Part shown: piece by piece, positions 20,001 through 28,637 of the stretch
Position numbering within the stretch: the first letter of the stretch is position 1
Layout: each line of letters opens with the position of its first letter
Source of the DNA: Campylobacterales bacterium
Lineage (GTDB): Bacteria; Campylobacterota; Campylobacteria; Campylobacterales; QNZT01
Direction of reading: 5' to 3'
Assembly (NCBI GenBank): GCA_024278835.1
Contig: JAJRSK010000029.1
Span: 62,001 to 126,000 of the forward strand
DNA: 64,000 nt
The notes under the pieces: model-generated
The model's database searches: none
Told to the model about the DNA's origin: nothing
Seen by the model: only the letters and a program-made list of their open reading frames with translations
Made by a program: the position numbers and the translations under genes

Positions 20001-22107
20001 TTTCCAATTTTATCTCCCCTTTTGCTAGTGACACACATCTATCATGATAGAACAAAAAGAGCCTATCATGATAGTGTTCATACAGTAGCAAAAATGCCTT
20101 TTGTGCCTTCTCATAAGCACCTTCTTTATAACTTAGCAACGCTTGAGTATATCGTTCTTCTCGCTCTAACTCATAAGCATCAAATACCCCAAATCCCAAA
20201 ACAGAAAAAAGCGTCACAGGCTTCTCTTTGCCCTTTACAAGAACAGAGTCAATCTCGCGTAACTTATACTGCTCTACAAGAGAGGCTTTTGTCACTTCGC
20301 TGATGAGTATCTCACTCGCATAAACTTTACAAAGTCCTTCTACACGAGAGCCTAAATTGACCGTATCGCCGATGATGGTATAATCACTTCTATCATGAGA
20401 GCCCATCTCTCCAACGACCACATCACCCGTATGGATACCGATGCCTATCTTTATCTCAGGTAGCGCATCTTTTTTTAATTTCTCATTGAGTGATTCTAAG
20501 GCCTCTATCTGTTCTATTGCCGATGTCACCGCCATATCGGCATGATGCTTCACATCCAATGGCGCATTCCAGTATGCCATGATAGCATCACCGATATACT
20601 TATCGATGGTACCTGCATTTTTAATGATGATATCACTCATGGGTGACATATAGTCATTGAGATAATCAATCAAATCATGGGCAGAACTAAACCCTTCTGA
20701 TATCGAGGTAAAGGAGCGAATATCTGAAAAAAAGATGCTCACTTCTCTCTCATTGGCTTTAAAATCGACATTTCCAGATTTTATTAAAGCCTCTGCAACT
20801 GCGGGAGAGACTTTTTTGGCAAATTTACCCAAAATCCTCTCCTTTTGACGAGACTCATAAAAAAGATTGGAGAAAAAGAGTGCCAAAATCACGCTGACTA
20901 TGCTTAAAGTCGGATAGATGATATTGAGTATCACCCCCTCTTGAAACATCAAGGTATAGAGCCCATAATGAAAGAGCGCTAAAAAACCAAATGAGAAGCT
21001 AAGTGCCACAAAAGGAGAAAAAAGAGTCAAAATCACGCCCGCCATCAAAGTAGAAAAGAGTATCATCAAGATATTGATACCCTCGCTATTGGAGGGTTTT
21101 TGTAAAAAGTTTTCATGCATGATATTATCCATGACATTGGCATGTATCTCCACACCCGGTATCATTTTGTCAAATGGCATAGCCCGAAGATCCAACAAAC
21201 CAGCAGCAGAGGTACCAAGAAGCGCAATTTTCCCTTCAATATCCTCTTTTTTTACCTTTCCCTCATAGATATCCAATGCAGAGATATAACGATAACTATT
21301 TTTCGCCCCTGCAAAATTGACAAATAATTGCCCATGTGCATCAGTAGGGATAGAGATATCCCCTATCATGATAGTATCTACCCCAAAGGCATCATAATTT
21401 ACTTCCACCGTAGAAGCCCCCAAAGCCACCCGCAATATCTCTAAAGAGAGTGAAGGATAAATCACCCCATCATACTCAATAAGAAGCGGCACAGAACGCA
21501 CGACGCCATCTGCATCAGGAAACATATTAAAACTACCACTTGAATACGCTGCTTCTTGCAAGAGAGGGATATTTGCCGTGACTCCATAAGCATGGGGTAG
21601 ATACGCTTGTTTTGGACGATTTTTTTCGATAAATATGGCATTGACATTGGGGTTGGTGTTGGTATAGTTTTGCTCCATATTGAGCACATAGCCTAGTATA
21701 GAGGGAGAAGAGGCGATACTTTTAGCAAAAATTTCATCATAATCAATAGGGTTTTTAAGGCTAAGATTATACTCTTTTGCCACCTTTGCAGGTGAAGCAT
21801 CATCTTCTTCAGCAAAAACCATATCAAAGCCTATCACACCTACACCATCTGCTGTTAAATTTTCCACAATTTTCGCTATCTTATCACGACGCCATGGCCA
21901 ATGCCCTAGTGTTTGCAAAGATATTTCATCAATATCGATGATAACGATATCAAGACTTGCGGAGAGTTCTCCTCGTATATTAAAGTACATATCGATGAAA
22001 TTATTGTTAAATTTTTGCATAGAACTTTTATTAGTTGTATATAGCATGACAAAGAGTAAGGCTATCACAAGTGTGATGTAAAAATTCGCCATTTTAATTT
22101 TCTGCAT
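19972..22107 (-). CDS. CHASE2-domain class III adenylate cyclase
   Basis: The 711-residue membrane enzyme starts with one transmembrane helix (about 8-25), an extracytoplasmic CHASE2 sensor (about 40-325, with VIIDIDEISL and WPWRR), further helices near 345-420, and a class III cyclase domain. FFSDIRSFTS (about 455) gives the first metal-binding Asp, DKYIGDAIMAYW the second and the purine-contacting lysine, and DYTIIGDTVNLGSR (about 578) the Asp usual for adenylate rather than guanylate cyclases. A short TPR-like tail follows. The two Tyr-His-Asp triplets near the C-terminus come from TATCATGATA copies. CHASE2 cyclases are often found next to FecR-domain genes, as here (divergent gene at 22184). 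Confidence 0.87.
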   Translation of the reverse strand: MQKIKMANFYITLVIALLFVMLYTTNKSSMQKFNNNFIDMYFNIRGELSASLDIVIIDIDEISLQTLGHWPWRRDKIAKIVENLTADGVGVIGFDMVFAEEDDASPAKVAKEYNLSLKNPIDYDEIFAKSIASSPSILGYVLNMEQNYTNTNPNVNAIFIEKNRPKQAYLPHAYGVTANIPLLQEAAYSSGSFNMFPDADGVVRSVPLLIEYDGVIYPSLSLEILRVALGASTVEVNYDAFGVDTIMIGDISIPTDAHGQLFVNFAGAKNSYRYISALDIYEGKVKKEDIEGKIALLGTSAAGLLDLRAMPFDKMIPGVEIHANVMDNIMHENFLQKPSNSEGINILMILFSTLMAGVILTLFSPFVALSFSFGFLALFHYGLYTLMFQEGVILNIIYPTLSIVSVILALFFSNLFYESRQKERILGKFAKKVSPAVAEALIKSGNVDFKANEREVSIFFSDIRSFTSISEGFSSAHDLIDYLNDYMSPMSDIIIKNAGTIDKYIGDAIMAYWNAPLDVKHHADMAVTSAIEQIEALESLNEKLKKDALPEIKIGIGIHTGDVVVGEMGSHDRSDYTIIGDTVNLGSRVEGLCKVYASEILISEVTKASLVEQYKLREIDSVLVKGKEKPVTLFSVLGFGVFDAYELEREERYTQALLSYKEGAYEKAQKAFLLLYEHYHDRLFLFYHDRCVSLAKGEIKLENGVFKHVEK

Positions 22108-22123
22108 AGCTTCTCTTTTGGAC

Positions 22124-22150
22124 TATATTTTTTTTACTTTTTGCCGATTT
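22124..22150 (+). promoter_or_regulatory. Candidate sigma-28-like promoter of the FecR gene
   Basis: TATA at 22124-22127, a 15-base spacer and GCCGATTT at 22143-22150 match the sigma-28 form with one mismatch in the -35 box and a complete GCCGAT core. The predicted start of transcription, near 22157, fits the ATG at 22184. The site lies in the short gap between the divergent cyclase and FecR genes. Confidence 0.42.
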
Positions 22151-22183
22151 ACAAGCATTGATTTATGTATATCGGAGAATTCA

Positions 22184-23335
22184 ATGAAAAAATTAATCGT
22201 CCTATTTCTGTTTTTGACAACAGCACTCTTTGCCAAAATCGGTGAGATATCTGCCATGCATGGAGAAGCCACTATCCTCAGAGATGGCAAGTCTATCCCA
22301 GTTTCTTCCCACATGGCTATAGAAGAGAAAGATACGATAAAAACAGCAAAAAACACAAAACTACAAATCATATTCAACGACAATACGATTATCTCATTGG
22401 GGCAGAAATCTACCTTCAAGATAGAAGCTTACCTCTTTAGTAAAACAAAGGTCAAAGCACGATTTAATGTCAAAGGACTTTTTAAATCTATCACGGGGAA
22501 AATAGGACACATCGCACCAGAAAATTTCAAACTCAAAACACAAAATGCCACTATCGGTGTGCGTGGTACCACTATCATAGGTGAGAGCCATGCAGATGCA
22601 GATACTATCATCTGTAGTTCAGGAAAAATCATCGTCTCAACACTTAAAGGAGATATCATCGTCAATAGAGGGGAGAGAACTATCGTGCATCGAGACGCTA
22701 GACCAACCCGTCCAAGTATCATCAAAAAAGAGATGATACAAAAAACAGAACAAAAAATAATACTTTCACAAACAACACCAACTTCTATGCTACAAACACC
22801 AGCCAATGCACCTCTAAAAAAACAAGAACCCATACAAAGTGAAATCTCAACGGTAAAAGAAGAGAAGCAAGATTGGGGTGTCTGGGATGAAGTAGATACT
22901 GTGAGTAGTACGCCAGAGACAACTCCCACACCCTTACCTATAGTAGAAGAGGAGTTAGAATCGCTTGCACTTCTTAGAGAAAAAGCGGGTACAAAAACAC
23001 CTAGCTATCATGGAGAGGTATCTGGTTTTGTCAATACACCACTTCAAAAAATCAGCGATGGTCACATCAACTTAAATGTAGATTTAGGGCGTGGAAAAGT
23101 AGATGGCGATATCGGATTTAATCAAGGAAGTGATAGATGGCAAGCAGATATCCACAACGGTTCTGTTGATAGACATGGTGCTTTAGATTTTGCTATCAGC
23201 AATCAAGGCAACTTGAAAGGTTCTGGTGATGGGATGCTAAGTGGTGAACACTTAGAACACGCCAATGGCACCTTTAAAATCAAAAATGAAACAAACAATC
23301 AAAACGCTTATGGCACATTCAAGGCAAGGAGATAA
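22184..23335 (+). CDS. FecR-domain periplasmic protein
   Basis: I place the start at the ATG at 22184, which has CGGAG eight bases upstream and opens a clear signal peptide (MKKLIVLFLFLTTALFA); the longer frame from 22118 would begin before the predicted transcription start. The 383-residue product has a FecR-type beta domain (about 20-150: GEISAMHGEATILRDGK, DTIKTAKNTKLQIIF, ATIGVRGTT), a proline/threonine-rich linker and a C-terminal region with FVNTP and GxGDGxLSG motifs, not assigned. FecR domains sense or bind envelope components. The lipoprotein gene follows after two bases, so they are co-transcribed. The divergent CHASE2 cyclase suggests a shared signal. Confidence 0.82.
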   Translation: MKKLIVLFLFLTTALFAKIGEISAMHGEATILRDGKSIPVSSHMAIEEKDTIKTAKNTKLQIIFNDNTIISLGQKSTFKIEAYLFSKTKVKARFNVKGLFKSITGKIGHIAPENFKLKTQNATIGVRGTTIIGESHADADTIICSSGKIIVSTLKGDIIVNRGERTIVHRDARPTRPSIIKKEMIQKTEQKIILSQTTPTSMLQTPANAPLKKQEPIQSEISTVKEEKQDWGVWDEVDTVSSTPETTPTPLPIVEEELESLALLREKAGTKTPSYHGEVSGFVNTPLQKISDGHINLNVDLGRGKVDGDIGFNQGSDRWQADIHNGSVDRHGALDFAISNQGNLKGSGDGMLSGEHLEHANGTFKIKNETNNQNAYGTFKARR

Positions 23336-23337
23336 TC

Positions 23338-26300
23338 ATGAAAAATATAGTATTAACCACACTTCCACTACTTCTCATACTTGGCTGTGGTGATGCCACA
23401 ACTCCCCTAGATGATGACAAGAGTATCAAAAGTCCTACAAATAACACAAAAACGATACGCGCACTCGGTGTTGACTTTGAGTGGCAAGCAGAGATAGATA
23501 CACGTAAAAACTGGGACGATGCTCGCAACTACTGTGCACAAAAGCAGATGAGACTTCCAAGTCCAGAAGAGTTTTTTGCACTTCTTGACACCAATCAGTC
23601 AATCGATACGCTTTTTCCTTCAGATATCAAAGATTTTTGGACGTCTAAAGCATATAGTGATACCAAGGCATGGAAAATCACTACCTGGAGCTCTTCTCAA
23701 AGCTATCATGATAAGAACCAAAGTTTAGGTGTACGTTGTCTAAAAGGCGAGACGCTTGATACCCATACCTACACAAAAGTAGGTGATACATTTATAGATA
23801 AAAACGACAAAACAGGTGAAGAAAAACGATGGCAAGATGAGAGTGATACCAGTATCAACCGTCTCACATTTTCACAAGCCAAGAACTATTGTCAAGCCAA
23901 AGATATGCGCCTACCTACTATTTTTGAACTCCAACAAATCCTTAAAACCACACCAACCCATTTACAAAAAAATGACTTTCTCTCCTACTGGTCTAGCACC
24001 CCTCTGCCTACAGATAGTGCAAGTATGATGACTGTCAATTTTACAACAGGCGGTGTACTATTTTCTGATAAAGAGGAAAATAATCACTTGCGTTGTGTAC
24101 AAACCATAGATACAGTTCCACCTGTGATACAACTCAATGGTCTATCCACTATCACCTTAAATCAAGATGATACTTATATAGAAAAGGGTGCATCAGCATA
24201 TGATGATGTGGATGGAAACCTTACAGTTGCTATTTCGGGAAGTGTTGATACGAGACAAGTGGGAGAGTATACCCTCACCTATAGTGCAAAAGATAAAGCA
24301 GGAAACCATAGTTCTCTTACAAGAGTCATCCAAGTCAATGATGTCACTATGCCAATCATCACACTCAATGGCGCTGCAATCCTCACCATCAACCAAGGGG
24401 AGCAGTACACAGACCAAGGTGCCACCGCCCATGACAACACAGATGGCGATCTTACAGTCAGCATAAGTGGAAACGTAAATGCCACAACTGTAGGGACTTA
24501 TACCCTCACCTATACTGCCACAGATAGTGCAGGAAACCGTACACAGACAACACGAAAAGTAATAGTACTAGACATCACAGCGCCAAGCATAACACTCAAC
24601 GGAGAAAATCCAACAATACTCAATCAACACGATAGCTATAATGAAGCTGGTGCAAGTGCAGATGATGAGGTAGATGGTAATCTGGCTGTTACGATTTCAG
24701 GAAGTGTAGACACCAATACAGCAGGAGAATACACTATCACGTACAGTACACAAGATAGTGCAGGAAACAAAGCCTCTCTGACACGTACTGTCGTGGTAAA
24801 GGATACAACAAAACCAACTATCACTTTAAATGGTTCAGCTATTATCACACTCAATCATATGGATACCTACATCGAAAAAGGCGCAAGTGCCATAGATAAT
24901 GTTGATGGAACTCTTACTGTCACGACTACAGGAAGTGTAGATACAGAGAAGGTAGGTAGTTATACACTCACTTATAGTGCTATTGATAGCGCAGGAAATA
25001 GTAACAGCACAACACGAACAATCATCATAAAAGATATCACTGCACCAAGCATCACACTCAATGGTTCAGCAACAGTCACACTCAATCAAGGTGATAACTA
25101 CAATGAACTAAATGCGGTAGCAACAGATGCTGAAGATGGGAATCTTCCTGTGATAATAGAAGGCAATGTGGATACAAGTACAGTAGGTCAGTATATCATC
25201 ACTTACAAAGCCCAAGATAGCGCAGGGAACAAGGCTAGCGTACAAAGAACTATCACTATCAAGGATACAACAAAACCAACTATCACACTTTATGGATCCA
25301 ATCCTCAAACAGTTCGTCAAGGAGAGAGTTATAATGAATTGGGCGCTAGCGCCTCTGACAATGTAGCCATATCAGGGTCTATCATGATAGATGCTTCGGG
25401 TATAGATACCTCTATCCCTGGAAGTTACACAGTAACTTATACAGTATCTGATACAAGTAATAATCAAGCTAGCGTAACACGTACCGTAAATATCATCGAT
25501 ACAACAATACCTATCATCACACTTCTTGGTGCTAATCCACAGCAAATAGAAGTAGGCGCATCATATACAGAATTAGGAGCAGGTGCCACGGATAATAGTG
25601 ATGGAGATATTAGTAACTCTATCATGATAGACAGTTCTTCTGTCAATACCCAGATGATAGGTGACTACCAAGTCACTTATGATGTCAAAGATAACAGTAA
25701 TAACGCCGCTACACAAGCCTTAAGGGTAGTAGCAGTCAGAGATACAACTGCACCTATCATCACCCTCAATGGTGATGATTCTGTAAACATCAATCAAGGA
25801 GACACTTATGATGATGCAGGGGCGATGGTCAGTGATAACTATGATAGCGATATCATAATCCTCACAAACAATCCAGTAAACAGTAGCATCGTGGGTGAGT
25901 ATACCCTCACCTACACAGCAACAGACAGTAGTGGTAATACTGCAAGTGCGACAAGAGTCGTGCATGTCAAAGATGTCACAGCACCTACCATTATACTAGG
26001 TGGTGACAATCCTTTCACTTTAGAGGTCAACACCACTTACAATGAACCTGGTGCTACTGCACAAGATGGCGTTGATGGTGATGTTAATGTCACTATCGGT
26101 ACATTGGCTAGTACTGCAAGCATCGGTGACTACAATATCACTTACAGTGCCACAGATAGTGCAGCAAACTTGGCAACAGTAACAAGGACGATACACATCG
26201 TAGATACAACTGCACCTGTCATCATCCTCAATGGTACTGAAAATATCACTTTAGAAGTGGGAAGTAGCTATAGTGATGCGGGTGCTAATGCTAGTGACAA

Positions 26301-28566
26301 TTATGACACTAATTTATCTGTCATTACCACAGGGAGTGTAGATACTAGCACACTAGGCATATATAGACTCTATTATGATGTCAATGACAGCTCTGGCAAT
26401 GCTGCCGTACAAAAAATGAGAACCATTACCGTACAAGACACAACACCACCTACACTATCACTTCTTGGTGATAATCCTATCACGATAGAAAAAGGTACAT
26501 CATATACCGATGCTGGGGCTACAGCTAGTGATAATTATGATGGAGATATTTCAAATACTATCATGATAGTCAATCCTGTCAATAAAGATATCGCAGGTAC
26601 CTACCAAGTCACCTACAATGTCGACGACAGTTCTGGCAACAATGCCACACAAATCACAAGAACGGTGACAGTACAAGATAATAGCATAGCAACAGACGCT
26701 TTTACCTCACATACTGTCACAATAAATGCAAAAGGTTCAGAGTGGTTAGAGATGGTGGATTTAGATAAAGATGGGGATTTGGATATCCTTTCCGCTTCAA
26801 CTGGCAATAACGGTGCAGAAGTTGCATGGTATGAAAATCATGGTGACTATAGCTTCACAGAGCATATCATTGCAGTAGATGTTAATAGCCCTGAATCCAT
26901 CAAAGCCGCCGATATGGATAGTGATGGAGATTTAGATATCTTATATACAACCTATGATGGGACAGGAGCATCTCTTGCGCAATGTCTCAATGATGGTAGT
27001 CAAACTTTTACATGTTCAGATATAGCCACTGCAATAGGTGCTTTATCCTATATTGATATTGTAGATATAGATAATGATGGTAACAAAGATATCATCTCAG
27101 CATCTTGGAGCAATAATCGTATTGATTGGTATAAAAATAATGGGGATGGTACCTATGCATCACCAAGGCTTATTGACAATGCAAACATGACTAAAGCAAT
27201 TTCACTAGATCACGCTGATTTTGATAAAGATGGTGATATGGACATTGTTGCCGCAGCCAATGGTGACGATAGAGTTGGCTGGTATGAGAATAATGGTAGT
27301 GGCACTTTTACACCTCATCTTGCCTCTGATACTATTACTGGTGCATATTCTGTTGATGTGGTAGATGTCAATGGTGATGGCTACGATGATATCATCTCTA
27401 CATCAAATACAAATGGTCAAATATCTTGGATTACAAGTACAAAGACAACAAATATAAACAGATCCATTACTACACTTTCAAATGTCTATTATGCTTCAGG
27501 TGTTGATATGGACAATGACGGCGATATCGATATCTTAAGTAACTCTTCTGAAACAGGTGGAAAAATAGCATGGTATGAAAACACAGGCAGTGAGACAAAC
27601 TTTCCAGAACATATCGTGGCAAGTGGTGTGGATACTGTCATCAGAGTATTTGCAGCAGACATAGACAACGATGGCAATATGGATGTTGTGGCAGGAGATA
27701 GTGCTGGTAATGTCATAGTCTATGAAAACAGTGCTACAGATGTCATAACACCACTACCTAAAACAGGGGATGCAAACGATGGAGGGGTAGGAGTAGATGC
27801 AAACTTTACTAGAGATAATACAACTGAAATTGTAACGGATAATATTAGTGGTTTGATGTGGAGCGATGATAGTTCTGCAACAGATTCAATAGCCTACTGG
27901 AGTACTGTAGATAGCACATGTAAAAATATGACGACGGGTAGCTATAGTGATTGGCGTATTCCGACACTTCATGAACTCTATTATCTGCTTGATAGATCAC
28001 AACCTGGTTCAAACATAGATTCAACTTTTACAAATATTGCTACAGATGATGGCTATTGGGCTTATGAACATATCACTTTTGATACTTATAGTTGGGTAGA
28101 TTTTAATACGGCTAGAAGTAATACGGTTAGCATTGGGTCACAGCCTAAAAAACATATTCGTTGTGTGAGAGGAGAAAGTTTTCAAACTTCATTCATACGA
28201 GATGACAATAAAAAAGTCGTTTTAGACCATCAACACAACTTAATGTGGGATGACACGACTGCGTCTTCCACGCTTACAAATAGTTGGACAGATGCAAACA
28301 ATGTTTGTACCTCTCTAAACACAGCAGGATATAGTGACTGGAGAGTGCCAAATATCAATGAACTCTATTCTATTGCTACAATTTCAGGAGTAGACCTCTC
28401 ATTCAACTATGTATTTAAAAATAATCAAAATGCATCCTATTGGTCATCTACAAAAGTTGATGTTAATAATATCTATACATTAAATTTTGGAGGTACTTTA
28501 GATGATAATCTAATAGATGAATCTAGCAACATTCTATATGTTCGTTGTGTTAGAAATATCCAATAA
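23338..28566 (+). CDS. Giant lipoprotein: DUF1566, eleven DUF5011 Ig-like repeats, FG-GAP repeats
   Basis: A 1742-residue lipoprotein: signal peptide with lipobox ILGC, lipidated Cys17. Two DUF1566/Lcl C-terminal-like modules (about 37-142 and 158-255, each with ARNYCxxKxMRLP-type motifs and a closing RCxxG/RCVQ) precede eleven DUF5011/HYR-type Ig-like repeats of about 77 residues (260-1118). Next is an FG-GAP/VCBS-like region of Asp-rich calcium-binding loops (DKDGDLDIL, DIDNDGNKDI; about 1120-1480), and two more DUF1566 modules close the protein. The architecture is that of a long, calcium-stiffened surface adhesin or ligand-binding protein. It sits between a FecR gene and a Slam-like gene, suggesting that it is moved to the cell surface. 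Confidence 0.82.
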   Translation: MKNIVLTTLPLLLILGCGDATTPLDDDKSIKSPTNNTKTIRALGVDFEWQAEIDTRKNWDDARNYCAQKQMRLPSPEEFFALLDTNQSIDTLFPSDIKDFWTSKAYSDTKAWKITTWSSSQSYHDKNQSLGVRCLKGETLDTHTYTKVGDTFIDKNDKTGEEKRWQDESDTSINRLTFSQAKNYCQAKDMRLPTIFELQQILKTTPTHLQKNDFLSYWSSTPLPTDSASMMTVNFTTGGVLFSDKEENNHLRCVQTIDTVPPVIQLNGLSTITLNQDDTYIEKGASAYDDVDGNLTVAISGSVDTRQVGEYTLTYSAKDKAGNHSSLTRVIQVNDVTMPIITLNGAAILTINQGEQYTDQGATAHDNTDGDLTVSISGNVNATTVGTYTLTYTATDSAGNRTQTTRKVIVLDITAPSITLNGENPTILNQHDSYNEAGASADDEVDGNLAVTISGSVDTNTAGEYTITYSTQDSAGNKASLTRTVVVKDTTKPTITLNGSAIITLNHMDTYIEKGASAIDNVDGTLTVTTTGSVDTEKVGSYTLTYSAIDSAGNSNSTTRTIIIKDITAPSITLNGSATVTLNQGDNYNELNAVATDAEDGNLPVIIEGNVDTSTVGQYIITYKAQDSAGNKASVQRTITIKDTTKPTITLYGSNPQTVRQGESYNELGASASDNVAISGSIMIDASGIDTSIPGSYTVTYTVSDTSNNQASVTRTVNIIDTTIPIITLLGANPQQIEVGASYTELGAGATDNSDGDISNSIMIDSSSVNTQMIGDYQVTYDVKDNSNNAATQALRVVAVRDTTAPIITLNGDDSVNINQGDTYDDAGAMVSDNYDSDIIILTNNPVNSSIVGEYTLTYTATDSSGNTASATRVVHVKDVTAPTIILGGDNPFTLEVNTTYNEPGATAQDGVDGDVNVTIGTLASTASIGDYNITYSATDSAANLATVTRTIHIVDTTAPVIILNGTENITLEVGSSYSDAGANASDNYDTNLSVITTGSVDTSTLGIYRLYYDVNDSSGNAAVQKMRTITVQDTTPPTLSLLGDNPITIEKGTSYTDAGATASDNYDGDISNTIMIVNPVNKDIAGTYQVTYNVDDSSGNNATQITRTVTVQDNSIATDAFTSHTVTINAKGSEWLEMVDLDKDGDLDILSASTGNNGAEVAWYENHGDYSFTEHIIAVDVNSPESIKAADMDSDGDLDILYTTYDGTGASLAQCLNDGSQTFTCSDIATAIGALSYIDIVDIDNDGNKDIISASWSNNRIDWYKNNGDGTYASPRLIDNANMTKAISLDHADFDKDGDMDIVAAANGDDRVGWYENNGSGTFTPHLASDTITGAYSVDVVDVNGDGYDDIISTSNTNGQISWITSTKTTNINRSITTLSNVYYASGVDMDNDGDIDILSNSSETGGKIAWYENTGSETNFPEHIVASGVDTVIRVFAADIDNDGNMDVVAGDSAGNVIVYENSATDVITPLPKTGDANDGGVGVDANFTRDNTTEIVTDNISGLMWSDDSSATDSIAYWSTVDSTCKNMTTGSYSDWRIPTLHELYYLLDRSQPGSNIDSTFTNIATDDGYWAYEHITFDTYSWVDFNTARSNTVSIGSQPKKHIRCVRGESFQTSFIRDDNKKVVLDHQHNLMWDDTTASSTLTNSWTDANNVCTSLNTAGYSDWRVPNINELYSIATISGVDLSFNYVFKNNQNASYWSSTKVDVNNIYTLNFGGTLDDNLIDESSNILYVRCVRNIQ
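24118..26685 (+). repeat. Eleven tandem 230-bp coding repeats (DUF5011)
   Basis: Each unit encodes a consensus beginning ITLNGxxxxTLNQGDxY, then GASAxDNxDGxL, a Gly-Ser-Val-Asp-Thr turn, YTLTYxAxDSAGN and TRTVxVxDTTAP. Units 1-5 are closest to each other; units 6, 7 and 11 differ by carrying Ser/Thr-Ile-Met-Ile, written by TATCATGATA at 25380, 25620 and 26559, at the same aligned place. DNA identity between units is moderate, so recent expansion is not evident. Confidence 0.88.
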
Positions 28567-28592
28567 GTGTGTAAAATCTCTTTTACACACTT
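28565..28592 (+). terminator. Strong hairpin after the giant lipoprotein gene
   Basis: Arms 28565-28576 (AAGTGTGTAAAA) and 28581-28592 pair perfectly over 12 bases around a TCTC loop, starting in the stop codon. It is followed by A-rich rather than T-rich sequence, so termination would be incomplete from the left; a leader with a CGATAT box follows at once. Confidence 0.55.
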
Positions 28593-28617
28593 CAAAAAAA
28601 TCAAAAATTTCCGATAT
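28591..28617 (+). promoter_or_regulatory. Weak sigma-28-like box before the Slam-like gene
   Basis: TCCGATAT at 28610-28617 is identical to the -10 part of the site before 7387, but the -35 position reads TTCA rather than TAAA. It lies just past the hairpin at 28565 and 21 bases before the start at 28638, so the leader would be very short. Confidence 0.28.
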
Positions 28618-28637
28618 GCATACATAAGGATATGTTT

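Noticed and set aside
20040..20073. Two close palindromes considered as an operator or terminator between cyclase and phosphodiesterase
   Set aside because: Both copies lie inside the cyclase reading frame as Tyr-His-Asp triplets, so position alone gives no regulatory evidence.
24118..26685. Regular repeats of about 230 bp considered as a CRISPR or satellite array
   Set aside because: The units encode homologous Ig-like domains in one open frame with only moderate DNA identity; there are no short identical repeats with unique spacers.
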